From Pseudomonadota bacterium (GTDB taxonomy: Bacteria; CALINM01), in contig JAOABK010000002.1 in NCBI GenBank assembly GCA_026418415.1, forward strand, positions 1 to 64,000: a stretch of DNA of 64,000 bases, given 5' to 3'. This document shows positions 26,890 to 37,037 of the stretch, piece after piece. The notes under the pieces were generated by a model. It worked only from the letters and a program-made list of their open reading frames with translations, made no database searches and was not told the DNA's origin. Position 1 is the first letter of the stretch, and each line of letters opens with the position of its first letter. The position numbers and the translations under genes were made by a program.

Positions 26890-28056
26890 ATGAAGGTTTT
26901 ATATATTGAACCCATTGTAGGCATTAGTGGTGATATGTTGTTGTCAGGTTTTTTAAGTTTAGGAATGGATAGGGATTATTTACATAGAGAATTAAGAAAG
27001 ATATCACCTATAGATTTTAAAATTAAAGTGGAAGATGTAATTACTAATGGGGTTAAGACAAAAAGAACAAAATTTAAGTTTAAAAAAGAAGATATAGTCA
27101 GAGGGTTGAAGGATATAAAAAAACTTGTTTTAGAATCAAAGTTAGATGATTTAGTCAAGAAAAATACTATAATGGTTTTTGAAAAACTTGCAGAGGTAGA
27201 AAGCAGGATTCACGGTGTTAGTTTAGAAGATATACACTTTCATGAGTTAGGAGCGATTGATACCCTGTTGGATATCGCTGGATTTTTTATATCTCTGAAA
27301 TATTTTCAGATTGATAAAGTTTATTATAGTAAAATACCAATAGGTAAAGGTTTTATTAATTCTGCACATGGTAAAATGCCAGTACCAGCTTATGCTACTT
27401 TAGAGCTTCTCAAAGGAAATAAAGTTTTTGGAATTCCAGTAGAAAAGGAAAATATTACTCCAACAGCTATATCATTGATAACAACAGTCGGAACACAGAG
27501 CGATTTTCCAGATATGGAAATAGAAAATGTGGGGTATTCAAGTGGGCATTTTATTTTCAAAGAATTTGCTAATATGTTAAGAATGACGATTGGTAGGATT
27601 GATAATGATCTTAATGATTTAATGAATGATGAAGTTTATGTATGCGAATTTCAAATTGATGATATGAATCCAGAGGTTATTGGATATTTTTATGAGAGGG
27701 CATTTGATATTGGAGCAATTGATGTTTACATGACACCAATCTATATGAAAAAGAATAGACCAGGTGTTTTAATTACTGTTTTGTTTAGAGAGGGGGAATT
27801 TAAAAAGATAGTTGATCTAATCTTTTCTGAGACCTCTACCATAGGCTTTAGAATTAGAAAAGAAAAAAGAGTAGTGATTTTCAGAGAGGTAAAATTGATT
27901 GATACAAAATATGGTAAGATTAAGGTTAAAGAGAGTTTTTATAATGGTAAAAAACATATTAAACCAGAATTTGAAAGTTTAAAAAATATTGCAAAAAAGC
28001 GAAAAATACCACTTAGGGAAATTTATGAATTGGTTATCAAAGAGATTGATAAATAA
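26890..28056 (+). CDS. larC: Nickel insertase LarC
   Basis: LarC inserts Ni2+ into the dithiolated pyridinium mononucleotide using CTP. The 388-residue protein begins MKVLYIEPIVGISGDMLL, has the EDIHFHELGAIDTLLDI metal region and the C-terminal IDDMNPEVIGYF segment. The N- and C-terminal parts form one reading frame. In Lactobacillus plantarum they need a programmed frameshift; here no shift is required. Confidence 0.94.
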   Translation: MKVLYIEPIVGISGDMLLSGFLSLGMDRDYLHRELRKISPIDFKIKVEDVITNGVKTKRTKFKFKKEDIVRGLKDIKKLVLESKLDDLVKKNTIMVFEKLAEVESRIHGVSLEDIHFHELGAIDTLLDIAGFFISLKYFQIDKVYYSKIPIGKGFINSAHGKMPVPAYATLELLKGNKVFGIPVEKENITPTAISLITTVGTQSDFPDMEIENVGYSSGHFIFKEFANMLRMTIGRIDNDLNDLMNDEVYVCEFQIDDMNPEVIGYFYERAFDIGAIDVYMTPIYMKKNRPGVLITVLFREGEFKKIVDLIFSETSTIGFRIRKEKRVVIFREVKLIDTKYGKIKVKESFYNGKKHIKPEFESLKNIAKKRKIPLREIYELVIKEIDK

Positions 28057-29317
28057 TCTTTTTTGGGTTCTATTATTAATTTTTAGTTTTGAAGATAATT
28101 TGCAAGCTTCCGTTTTGAAGCTAAACATCAAAGGTCCAATCACACCACCTATAGAAGACTATATAGATATAGGATTTGATCATGCCCAGGAGAAAAAAGC
28201 TGATCTTATTCTTATTATTTTAGATACTCCTGGTGGCCTTGAAAAAACAATGAGGAGCATTACAGAAAAGATACTATCATCTAAAATTCCTGTTTGTATC
28301 TATGTTTATCCTAATGGTGCTCGTGCAGCTTCTGCAGGTGCCATCATTGCTTTATCAGCACATATCTTAGCAATGGCACCTGGTACTAATATTGGTGCTT
28401 CACACCCATTATCTATTTTTGGTGAAATAAAGGATAAAACTTTAGAGATGAAAATAATAAATGATTTGAAAGCTTATACAAGAAGTATTGCTCAAACAAG
28501 AGGAAAGGATAGCCAGATCGCTGAAGATTTTGTTGAGAAAAGTTTATCTCTAAGTGCTAATGAAGCTAAAGAAAAAGGAATTGCTGATTTAGTAGTGAAT
28601 GATATAGATAGTTTGCTTAGCCAGTTAAATGGTGTTAGTTATAGGCATCTTTCAAAGACCTATTTTATCCAGTTAGGAGAAACTAAAATAGAAGAATATG
28701 AAATGCCTCTTTTTATAAAAATATCCAATTTTTTGTCACAACCTAATTTAGCATATCTTTTTCTAATTTTTGGATTATTATTAATTTTTTTTGAACTATC
28801 CAATCCTGGATTATATGTACCAGCACTTACAGGTATTTTATTGATTTTACTATCCTTTTATGGCTTCCATCTTTTGTCTGCAAATTTAGTTGGCATATTA
28901 TTGATAATTCTCGCAATGGTTCTTTTAATTGCTGAAATATATATTACAAGTTTTGGTATCTTAGGTTTAAGTGGTATAATTTCTCTGATTCTTGGTAATA
29001 TAATGTTATATAAAAGTTTGGGAGGGGCAATAAGATTTAGCCCGATGTATATGATAGTTATAATTTTAGTAGCTATTGTTATTTCTCTTTTGATTTTTTA
29101 TTTTATTGTTAAGGCACAGTTAAAAAAACCGCTGGAAGGACTCGATGCATTAATTGGTGAAGAAGGGGATTGTATAAAAAAGTTAGATAACTATAAAGGT
29201 AAAGTATTTGTACACGGAGAGATATGGAACGCGGAGTTTTTAAATGAAGTTCGTGAAGGGGAAAGGATTAAAGTAGTGGGAATCAAAAAAAATACCTTGT
29301 TAGTTGAAAAAATATAA
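28025..29317 (+). CDS. NfeD/ClpP-class membrane serine protease
   Basis: 430 residues from the ATG at 28025, chosen because AGGGA is five bases upstream and a signal-like helix follows (LFWVLLLIFSF). A ClpP-fold protease domain (about 35-220) shows LDTPGGLEKTM and the nucleophile Ser in ARAASAGAIIALS. Four or more membrane helices and a C-terminal NfeD barrel follow (LIGEEGDC... to the end). Homologues cleave stomatin-like proteins, but no stomatin gene is adjacent. The start overlaps larC by 32 bases. Confidence 0.9.
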   Translation: MNWLSKRLINNLFWVLLLIFSFEDNLQASVLKLNIKGPITPPIEDYIDIGFDHAQEKKADLILIILDTPGGLEKTMRSITEKILSSKIPVCIYVYPNGARAASAGAIIALSAHILAMAPGTNIGASHPLSIFGEIKDKTLEMKIINDLKAYTRSIAQTRGKDSQIAEDFVEKSLSLSANEAKEKGIADLVVNDIDSLLSQLNGVSYRHLSKTYFIQLGETKIEEYEMPLFIKISNFLSQPNLAYLFLIFGLLLIFFELSNPGLYVPALTGILLILLSFYGFHLLSANLVGILLIILAMVLLIAEIYITSFGILGLSGIISLILGNIMLYKSLGGAIRFSPMYMIVIILVAIVISLLIFYFIVKAQLKKPLEGLDALIGEEGDCIKKLDNYKGKVFVHGEIWNAEFLNEVREGERIKVVGIKKNTLLVEKI

Positions 29318-29318
29318 T

Positions 29319-32300
29319 ATGAGAAAGCTAACAAATGATTTTATCTTAAAATTTTCTCTTATATGTACCCTTGCTTTTATTATAGCTTTCATTGTAACTT
29401 ATATATATCTAAAAAGGGCAGTTATAAATAATCAAAATTTAGAATTTATAAGTCATGCTAGTAAAATAATTAATGATATTGTTTCAGATGGAGAGAGATT
29501 CAAGAACTATGTTTTAAAATTAAAAGAAAAGGAAGTTTTTCACCTAATAAGTTCAGATGATAAGCTTTATAATGCTTCTTTTGTAACATTATTGGATGTA
29601 AATGGAAAAGTTATTTCGCGCTATTCAGGAGTTGTTGGTGATTCTTTAGGGGAGGAAGATTTTTTTAAGGAGTCAAAAAAAGGAAAAAAGACTACTGGTT
29701 TTTTTCATCAATTGGCTTATAGCTATCTTGAAAGAGAAGTCTTATTACCAAATATTATTGGCAAAAAAGCGTTGGCATATTCAGTGATATTTCCTTATAG
29801 AACAAAGGCTAATACAATTTATGTATGGTATTGTAATATTCTAAATGATAAAAGTAGTTATTTAAAAGACATAATTTTTGCCCATATAGATGGTGCAGTT
29901 TTTTGGGATGTTAATGAGAATATAATTTCTTGGTATTTTGATAATTATTTGAAAGGATTCGATAAAGATAAGGTTAAAATAAAAAAAATATCTAATAAAA
30001 TATATTTGGAAATTGAGGGAAAGAAGATTTTAGATTATGAAGAGAAGATATTTGACTTTAACAAAAGACATATTGCTTCACTTTTTCTTATAAAAGACAG
30101 GAAATCTGTTTTTAAAACATTATATGTTTACACGGGTATTATTTTGTTTATTTTTGTTTTTTCAAGCTTAATGGGTATTGCATTTGTTGTTTTATATTTT
30201 AAAAAGTTTAGTAAATTTGTTAATGATCTTTTAAGCGTATTCAACTCCTTTTCTCAGAATAATTATGACCCAAAAAATATTTCTCATTTCAATAAAATAA
30301 TTGAGTTTGATAAGATTAATAAATCCTTAAAAGAACTCTCGCTTAGTTTACAAAATCAACAGGAAATAATTAATGAAAAAATAAGTTACTATATTAACGA
30401 GTATATAAATTTATATGAAGCAATACATGAGTTAAATAGTAAACAAAATTTTGTTGATCTTGTAGAATCGGCAGTGGATTTCATTAAGCAAAATTTTAAA
30501 TTCAATGTTGTGAACATTGAAAATATAAATCTTATTGGTAGTGAGGAAGTCGAAAAATATAAGAAAATTTCATATTATTACGATGGTAAGGAATATGGTT
30601 TCTATGTAGAAGTAAAAGAAGAAAATTTGGTTAAATTTCCAGTCAAATTTTGGGATCTATTTATTGAGATATTTAAAACTAATTTTGAAAGGATTGCTAA
30701 TTTCAGAGAGGTACAAAAAAGCTATACCGAAGCTAATTATTTCTCTCAAGTTCTTTTAAAGCTCTTACAGAAACATACAACAAATGAGATATTTATGTAT
30801 TTACTTGAGAGAGCTAAAGAGTTTTGCAATAGTGATTCCGCTTTTATTGGCCTTTATGACAAAAGTAAAAAAGTTATAAGACTTCAATTCTTTTTAGGAA
30901 TTCAAACAGAGGCATTTAAAACCCTGAGTTTTCCTGAGGATAAGGGCTTGGGAGGGTATGTTTTAAAAGAAGGTAAAACAGTTTTTATTGAGAATTATTT
31001 TGAAGATCCAAGGATAGATTCACCATTTAAAGATATTGTGAGAAAAGAGGGAATAGTTTCTGTAATCGCGACACCAATAATCCATAGCAATGAAATTTAT
31101 GGTGTGCTTTATGTAGCATACAAAAAATTAAAGAAAGAGGTTACAAGAGAAGTCAACTTTATAGAGAAATTGGCTTATGTTGCTGCTCTTTCACTCGAAA
31201 AAGAATCTCTAATTATGCTATCAAGAAATAAAGAAGAAGAATTAAGAAAGGCATATGACGAAATAATATCAAAAAGAAAGGAGATAAATGCCCTACTCAA
31301 AAATTATAAAGATACAAACATAGAGTTAGAAAGAATAAATAGAGAGTTGAATGAACAGTATGAGATTGTTAAGAAATCCTACGAGGAACTTGAAAGGTTA
31401 AATCGTGCTAAAGATATATTTTTAGGTATTTTATCACACGAGCTCAGATCCCCACTTTCAATACTAAAAGGGTATATTGATACTTTATTATCTGAGAACT
31501 TTATGTTAAGCGAAGAAATAAAAGAAATACTTTTAAGTGCTAAAAAATCGGTCAATAATTTATGGCAGATTGTTGAAGATCTTTTGGATTATTCAAGGAT
31601 TGAACTGGGGCAAATGACTATTACAAGAAAGCAGATTAATGCTAAGAACTTAATCGACACAGTTAAAGAAGAGATAGATAATTATTTAAAGGAAAGGAAG
31701 CAAGAATTATTAATAGATGTCGATCCAGAATTTAGTATTAATGTTGATGAACGTTGGATGCGAAGAGCTTTAGCTAATCTTTTGACAAATTCAGTAAAAT
31801 TTACACCCGATGGCAAAAAAATATTTTTAAGCATGAAAAAGGTTAAAAAAGAGGAAATGCAAATTCCTAATTATGTCATAGAAAAGCCTATAGATTCTGC
31901 TGAATACATAGCAATTTCGGTAAAGGATGAAGGGGTAGGAATAAACTTACAAGAGATTAATAGAATTTTTGAAAAGTTTTATGAAATAGGGGATATAAAA
32001 AGTCATTCTTCTGGTAAGTACCGTTTTATGACAAAGGGTCTTGGTTTGGGATTAACCTTTGTTAAACAAATTGTTAATCTCCATGGGGGTGTTGTTTTTG
32101 CTGAAAGTGCAGGATATGATCCTGAAAAATGTCCAGGAAGTACTTTTTATATTTTTATTCCCCTTCAAGAAGGGAAAAAGTCTGAAGGTTTGAATGAAGT
32201 AAAGAAAAAAACCATTCTAATTATTGAAAATGAACATGAAGTGGCAAGTTTTTTAGAAATGGTGTTTTCACCCCATTATAACGTTGTTATAGTTCCAGAT

Positions 32301-32576
32301 GGTGGAGCTGGATATTTGAAAACTTTGGAGTTGAGGCCTATGGTTGTATTTATTAATATTTTGTTGCCAGGGTATAGTGGATATGAGGTATGTAGTATGA
32401 TAAAAGAGGATAAAAGAATTCAAGATATACCTGTGATTTTATATAGTTCTGGATTGGAAAGTTTTGATGAAGTAAGAGCTGAAAGGGCAAAGGCTAATAT
32501 GTTTTTTTCACCTCTATTTGATGTTGATAATCTAATTAGAGTAGTTAATTATTATTCAAACAAGGAAAATAATTGA
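29319..32576 (+). CDS. Hybrid sensor histidine kinase with GAF domain and degenerate receiver
   Basis: 1085 residues. A membrane helix (about 9-31), a periplasmic sensor region of about 220 residues, a second helix (about 268-290), coiled coil, a GAF domain (about 500-635), another coiled coil, HisKA with the phospho-His in ILSHELRSPLS (about 705), an HATPase ending near 950 and a C-terminal receiver (about 965-1080). In that receiver the phospho-Asp position reads FINILLPG (Asn), the acidic pair is EN, and the usual KP is SP. It therefore probably cannot be phosphorylated. Start ATG 29319, just after the NfeD gene stop. Confidence 0.9.
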   Translation: MRKLTNDFILKFSLICTLAFIIAFIVTYIYLKRAVINNQNLEFISHASKIINDIVSDGERFKNYVLKLKEKEVFHLISSDDKLYNASFVTLLDVNGKVISRYSGVVGDSLGEEDFFKESKKGKKTTGFFHQLAYSYLEREVLLPNIIGKKALAYSVIFPYRTKANTIYVWYCNILNDKSSYLKDIIFAHIDGAVFWDVNENIISWYFDNYLKGFDKDKVKIKKISNKIYLEIEGKKILDYEEKIFDFNKRHIASLFLIKDRKSVFKTLYVYTGIILFIFVFSSLMGIAFVVLYFKKFSKFVNDLLSVFNSFSQNNYDPKNISHFNKIIEFDKINKSLKELSLSLQNQQEIINEKISYYINEYINLYEAIHELNSKQNFVDLVESAVDFIKQNFKFNVVNIENINLIGSEEVEKYKKISYYYDGKEYGFYVEVKEENLVKFPVKFWDLFIEIFKTNFERIANFREVQKSYTEANYFSQVLLKLLQKHTTNEIFMYLLERAKEFCNSDSAFIGLYDKSKKVIRLQFFLGIQTEAFKTLSFPEDKGLGGYVLKEGKTVFIENYFEDPRIDSPFKDIVRKEGIVSVIATPIIHSNEIYGVLYVAYKKLKKEVTREVNFIEKLAYVAALSLEKESLIMLSRNKEEELRKAYDEIISKRKEINALLKNYKDTNIELERINRELNEQYEIVKKSYEELERLNRAKDIFLGILSHELRSPLSILKGYIDTLLSENFMLSEEIKEILLSAKKSVNNLWQIVEDLLDYSRIELGQMTITRKQINAKNLIDTVKEEIDNYLKERKQELLIDVDPEFSINVDERWMRRALANLLTNSVKFTPDGKKIFLSMKKVKKEEMQIPNYVIEKPIDSAEYIAISVKDEGVGINLQEINRIFEKFYEIGDIKSHSSGKYRFMTKGLGLGLTFVKQIVNLHGGVVFAESAGYDPEKCPGSTFYIFIPLQEGKKSEGLNEVKKKTILIIENEHEVASFLEMVFSPHYNVVIVPDGGAGYLKTLELRPMVVFINILLPGYSGYEVCSMIKEDKRIQDIPVILYSSGLESFDEVRAERAKANMFFSPLFDVDNLIRVVNYYSNKENN

Positions 32577-34657
32577 AATATAAAGAATTTGTAGAAAAGA
32601 TACAAAGTAAATTTAAAAAAAGCACATTCAGTGTTGGGGATTTGATATATGTTTTAAAGCTAAGAAAAAATTTACTTAAAAAAATAAATAAGTATTTAAA
32701 AAAAATGTTAAAAGAGGGACATCTTTTAGAAATTGATAATAATTTATATATTTTAAAAGAGAGAGAAAAGCTTTTAGAAGGGGTTGTTTCCTGCCATAGA
32801 GATGGGTATGGTTTTTTGTTGCCAGATAACCCTGAGGAAAAAGATGTCTTTTTACCTCCTAAAACTTTGAAAAATGTATATGACGGTGATAGAGTTTTAG
32901 TGAGGGTTATAAATAAAAGAAATAGAAATGAGGGACAAATACTAAAAGTATTAGAGAGAGGAATTAAAAAGGTAGTAGGTATAATAAAAAAGAAAAATAA
33001 ACAACTTATATTGCAACCCATCGATGATAAATTGTATTGGCCACTTGTAATTGTATCTAAAAATAAAATTTTAAAAGACATTAAAACTGATGATTTTGTA
33101 GTTGGAAGAATTATTAATTATCCTGAAAAAGGTTATGGTACTGTAGATATAGAAGAGAAGATAGAAGGGACAGATTACGATGCTGAAATAAAAAGACTAC
33201 TTTTAAAGGCTAATATTAGCGAGGAATATCCATATAAAGCAGTTAAAGAAATAGAGAACTATTTAAAAGCAGAAATACCGGACCTAAAGCAAAGAAAGGA
33301 TTTAACAAAATTAATGTTTATAACAATTGATGGAGAGCAGGCAAAGGATTTTGATGATGCAGTTTATATTAAAAAAAATAAATCGGGGTATAAGCTTTAT
33401 GTAGCTATTGCTGATGTAAGTCATTATGTTATGGAAAATTCTTTTTTAGATAAAGAGGCACTATATAGGGGAAATAGTTATTATTTTCCCGATAGAGTAT
33501 ATCCCATGTTGCCTCACTTACTTTCCGATGATCTATGTAGCCTAAAACCAAATGTTGAAAGACTTGTCTTTGTGGCAGAAATTCATTATGACAAAAGGGG
33601 TAAGAGAACAAATTATGAAATATATCCTGCAAAAATAAAAAGTAAGTATCGCCTTACATATGAGAGAGTGGATAGGTACTTAAAAAAAGAAGAAGAATGC
33701 GACGAAAAGTTGTTAGAAATGCTTTCAACTATGAAAGATTTAACTGAGTTATTATGTGTAGAGAGATTTGAAAGGGGTAGCATTGATTTTGATTTGCCTG
33801 AACCTACAATTTTAATCTCACTCACTGGACATATAGAAAATATTATAAAATCAGAGAGACTAATATCTCATAGAATAATTGAAGAGTTTATGATTTCAGC
33901 AAATAGAGTTGTAGCAGAGTGGTTTATGGAAAATAATATTCCAACTATATATAGAGTTCATGAAGAACCAGATCCTGAAAAAATAAAAAGTTTAGGATTA
34001 TTGATGAAAAATTTAGGGTATTCTTTAAAAGAAAAGTTAACACCAAAAGATTTACAAAAGTTACTTTCTGAATTTAGGCATACTATTTATGAGAAGTTTG
34101 TGAATAAAGTAGTATTGCGTTCGATGAAACAGGCTAAATATAGCACAAGACCAATTGGACATTTTGGTCTTGCTTTAGAACATTATCTACATTTTACTTC
34201 ACCAATAAGGAGATATGCAGATTTAGTTGTTCATAGACAGCTTTTAAAATATAAGTTTAAAGGTAAGAGGGTTAAAAATTTGGATGAAGAAATAGAGAAG
34301 CTTGAGAAAGTTAGTGAAGCTATCTCAAAAAAAGAAAGAATAGCATGGGAAATAGAAAAGGAGATCTTTAATTTTGCTTCAGCAAAACTTATGTATGATA
34401 GAATTGGAGAAGAATTTAATGGTGTAGTCTCTTCTGTCACCCCTTCTGGATTGTATATTGAGTTAATAGATTTTTTTGTAGAAGGTTTTTTGCCAGTTGA
34501 GAATATGATGGATGATTATTATATTTTTGATGAAAAAAATTATAAGATGTTTGGAAAAAGGAGAAAAAGGGTATTTCACATTGGTAAGGATGTTAGAGTT
34601 AAACTTGTAAATGTAGATATTTATTCTAAAAGAATTGAGTTTTTACTTTTACAGTGA
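32573..34657 (+). CDS. rnr: Ribonuclease R
   Basis: 3'-5' exoribonuclease of the RNB family, 694 residues. An N-terminal winged-helix segment and cold-shock domains (GYGFLLPD) precede the catalytic RNB domain, with DFDDAVYI for the Mg2+ aspartates, RGNSYYFPDRVYPMLP and HFTSPIRRYADL. A C-terminal S1 domain starts near 615 (EFNGVVSSVTPSGLYIEL). The TTG start overlaps the stop of the kinase gene (TTGA). Confidence 0.95.
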   Translation: MKYKEFVEKIQSKFKKSTFSVGDLIYVLKLRKNLLKKINKYLKKMLKEGHLLEIDNNLYILKEREKLLEGVVSCHRDGYGFLLPDNPEEKDVFLPPKTLKNVYDGDRVLVRVINKRNRNEGQILKVLERGIKKVVGIIKKKNKQLILQPIDDKLYWPLVIVSKNKILKDIKTDDFVVGRIINYPEKGYGTVDIEEKIEGTDYDAEIKRLLLKANISEEYPYKAVKEIENYLKAEIPDLKQRKDLTKLMFITIDGEQAKDFDDAVYIKKNKSGYKLYVAIADVSHYVMENSFLDKEALYRGNSYYFPDRVYPMLPHLLSDDLCSLKPNVERLVFVAEIHYDKRGKRTNYEIYPAKIKSKYRLTYERVDRYLKKEEECDEKLLEMLSTMKDLTELLCVERFERGSIDFDLPEPTILISLTGHIENIIKSERLISHRIIEEFMISANRVVAEWFMENNIPTIYRVHEEPDPEKIKSLGLLMKNLGYSLKEKLTPKDLQKLLSEFRHTIYEKFVNKVVLRSMKQAKYSTRPIGHFGLALEHYLHFTSPIRRYADLVVHRQLLKYKFKGKRVKNLDEEIEKLEKVSEAISKKERIAWEIEKEIFNFASAKLMYDRIGEEFNGVVSSVTPSGLYIELIDFFVEGFLPVENMMDDYYIFDEKNYKMFGKRRKRVFHIGKDVRVKLVNVDIYSKRIEFLLLQ

Positions 34658-34663
34658 GAATTT

Positions 34664-36340
34664 ATGAGAATATATTCGATATATATTACTTATAAGAACA
34701 TAAGAAGATTAAAAGAGATAGTTAGCATTTTAATAAAACATGGATTCGCTCATTTTGTTGAAAGAACAGAGATAAGAAGATATATACCCCTAACTAAAAG
34801 GTTTAAAATAAAGCAAATTCCAGAAGAAAAAATAGAGGTTAGACTAAGAAAGGTCTTAGAAGAGTTAGGTCCTACTTTCGTGAAGTTTGGTCAAATGCTC
34901 GCAAGAAGATACGATATCTTACCCGCTCGTTTTATCAATGAGTTAAGTAAATTAGAAGATAAAGTTGAACCAATGGAAGAACAATTAATAGAAAAGATTA
35001 TTCAGAGAAATTATGGTAATAATGGCGGAAGTATTTTTAAAAGTATAGATAGAATTCCCTTTGCAGCTGCATCTATTGCACAGGTACATAGAGCTATATT
35101 GAATGATGGAACATTAGTAGTATTAAAGATAAAGAGAGAAAACATTGATGAGGTAGTCGAGGATGATTTAAGGATACTCTTTTTCATAGCAAAGATTTTA
35201 GAGGATTATTTTCCAGAACTAAAAAGATTTTCCATACAAGAACTGGTTAAAGAATTTAGCAAATCTATAACTAAAGAATTAAATTTTTTAAATGAGGTAG
35301 TTAATATTGAAAAACTAAGACATGTTTTTCGAGATAGTGAAGATTTAGTAATAATACCGAAGGTTTATAGAGAATTGAGCAATCAAGACATTATTGTCAT
35401 TGAATATATCGAAAGTACTAAAATTACAGAGATAAAAGAAAATGAGGAATTATCAAAAAAAGCAGAAGAATTGATGCTGTCTGGTGTGGAAGTTTTCTTA
35501 AAGAAAGTTTTTGACACTGGATTCTTTCATGGAGATTTACATCCTGGAAATGTAGGTATCAGCGTTACTGGTAAAATAGTTTTATATGACTTTGGTAATG
35601 TTGGCTTCTTACTACCAGAGACTTCTAAGATACTTAAAAGTCTGCTATCCACGCTAATTACAAAGAATTACAAAGATTTTGTGGATCTATTGATATTTCT
35701 TGGATGGTTTAAAGATGAGGTTAGAGAAATAGAACTTAAAAGAGATCTTGCAGAAGTTTTTGAGTGGAGAACAGAACTAAATTTGGGAGAAATAGATCTA
35801 ATCAGTTTAATTAGAGATATTATAAATCTTGTTCAGAAATATAATGTATATTTACCATTTGAACTTTTGAGTTTTTTTAGGACTGTGCTTTTGATGGATA
35901 GTATCGGGAAAAGTATAGTTCCAAATTTTTCAATTAATAAGATTATAAGGGAAGTTTTAAAAAGCGAGTTAATGAAAGAAATGAGCATAAAAGATAATAT
36001 TTCGAATTTTATTGAAGTAGTTGGTGAATATAAAAAATTAATTGAGAGAACCCCTTATAAGATTGATAAAATTATAAATAAGATGTTAAATGATAAATTT
36101 ACTGTTGATTTTGTACATGTTAATTTAGAGCCATTGATAATAGAAATGGCAAAAACAGGTAATAAGGTTTCTGTGAGTTTAATTGTATCAGCCCTAATAA
36201 TTGGAACAGCCCTTGTTTTTTTCTCTGACAAAGGACCTCATGTATTTGGCTATCCAATTTTAGGTATTCTTGGTTTTGTATCTGCCTCAGTTTTAGGGAT
36301 TTATTTGCTTATCAGAATCATTTTCACCAGAAGACTTTGA
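34664..36340 (+). CDS. ubiB: UbiB/AarF-family atypical kinase
   Basis: 558-residue ABC1-family protein associated with quinone synthesis. The KxGQ-like motif is FVKFGQMLARRYD, the Ala-rich loop is PFAAASIAQVHRA, VLKIKREN holds the ATP-binding Lys, and catalytic loops are HGDLHPGNVG and LYDFGNVG. Two membrane helices end the protein. The last 48 bases overlap the 3' end of dedA on the other strand. The substrate is not established; ATPase-driven lipid extraction is proposed for relatives. Confidence 0.92.
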   Translation: MRIYSIYITYKNIRRLKEIVSILIKHGFAHFVERTEIRRYIPLTKRFKIKQIPEEKIEVRLRKVLEELGPTFVKFGQMLARRYDILPARFINELSKLEDKVEPMEEQLIEKIIQRNYGNNGGSIFKSIDRIPFAAASIAQVHRAILNDGTLVVLKIKRENIDEVVEDDLRILFFIAKILEDYFPELKRFSIQELVKEFSKSITKELNFLNEVVNIEKLRHVFRDSEDLVIIPKVYRELSNQDIIVIEYIESTKITEIKENEELSKKAEELMLSGVEVFLKKVFDTGFFHGDLHPGNVGISVTGKIVLYDFGNVGFLLPETSKILKSLLSTLITKNYKDFVDLLIFLGWFKDEVREIELKRDLAEVFEWRTELNLGEIDLISLIRDIINLVQKYNVYLPFELLSFFRTVLLMDSIGKSIVPNFSINKIIREVLKSELMKEMSIKDNISNFIEVVGEYKKLIERTPYKIDKIINKMLNDKFTVDFVHVNLEPLIIEMAKTGNKVSVSLIVSALIIGTALVFFSDKGPHVFGYPILGILGFVSASVLGIYLLIRIIFTRRL

Positions 36341-36946
36341 TTTTCTATTGTAGTATTTTTTTAACAAATAAACTATTAGTATGATAGATATTAATAATAT
36401 AATAACCATCCTATCAATTCTTTTTATTATGTGGATTATATAGTCTATCTTATCTCCAAAATAATAACCGAGAATTACAAAAATAGGTGCAGACAGTAAT
36501 GCAGCTACAGAGTCCATTATGAAAAAGGTTCTGTATTTGAATTTAAGAATTCCACAGGAAAAAAATACTGCAGCCCTTAGGCCCGGTAGAAAGCGAGCTA
36601 TAAAAATAGTTTTTTTACCATGATCAATAGTAAATCTTTTTGCTTTTTTTAATCGTTCCTTTGTAAGGAGTTTTGAAAAAAGTTTATGTTTAAGTATTTT
36701 TGTCCCAGCTTTTTTGCCAAGTAAATAAATTATTGAATCTCCTACGATAATACCAAAATATCCTAAGAATAAACCGAAGGTTAGATTCCCATATCCATTG
36801 TATATAAGAAAACCCAAGAATATCAGTACAATATCTTCTGGTAATGGTAGTCCCAATCCGCAGAGTATTAATACAAAAAATGGTAAAATTAATATTAAGG
36901 TTCCCGTTTCGGAAAAAAGCTCTAATATTAAATTAAACAAATCCAT
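36293..36946 (-). CDS. DedA-family membrane protein
   Basis: 217 residues with four or five membrane helices. The family signatures are GLPLPEDIVLIFLGF, LGYFGIIVGDSIIYLLGKKAG and RFLPGLRAAVFFSCG. DedA/VTT proteins are linked to undecaprenyl-phosphate or phospholipid recycling and envelope homeostasis. The C-terminus is hydrophilic (KSSGENDSDKQ). It converges on ubiB with a 48-bp overlap of coding ends. Upstream is mazG on the same strand, 91 bp away. Confidence 0.92.
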   Translation of the reverse strand: MDLFNLILELFSETGTLILILPFFVLILCGLGLPLPEDIVLIFLGFLIYNGYGNLTFGLFLGYFGIIVGDSIIYLLGKKAGTKILKHKLFSKLLTKERLKKAKRFTIDHGKKTIFIARFLPGLRAAVFFSCGILKFKYRTFFIMDSVAALLSAPIFVILGYYFGDKIDYIIHIIKRIDRMVIILLISIILIVYLLKKYYNRKSKSSGENDSDKQINP

Positions 36947-37037
36947 AGGTTGCTCAATATTTAGCCATCTTGCATTTTTTTTAATAAAAACAGTTAAATT
37001 TAATCATTAAAAAACTGCAATTAAACATAAAAATCTT

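Noticed and set aside
36798-37010. Plus-strand 70-codon frame after dedA
   Set aside because: Mostly antisense to dedA, with no ribosome site and no protein-like features.
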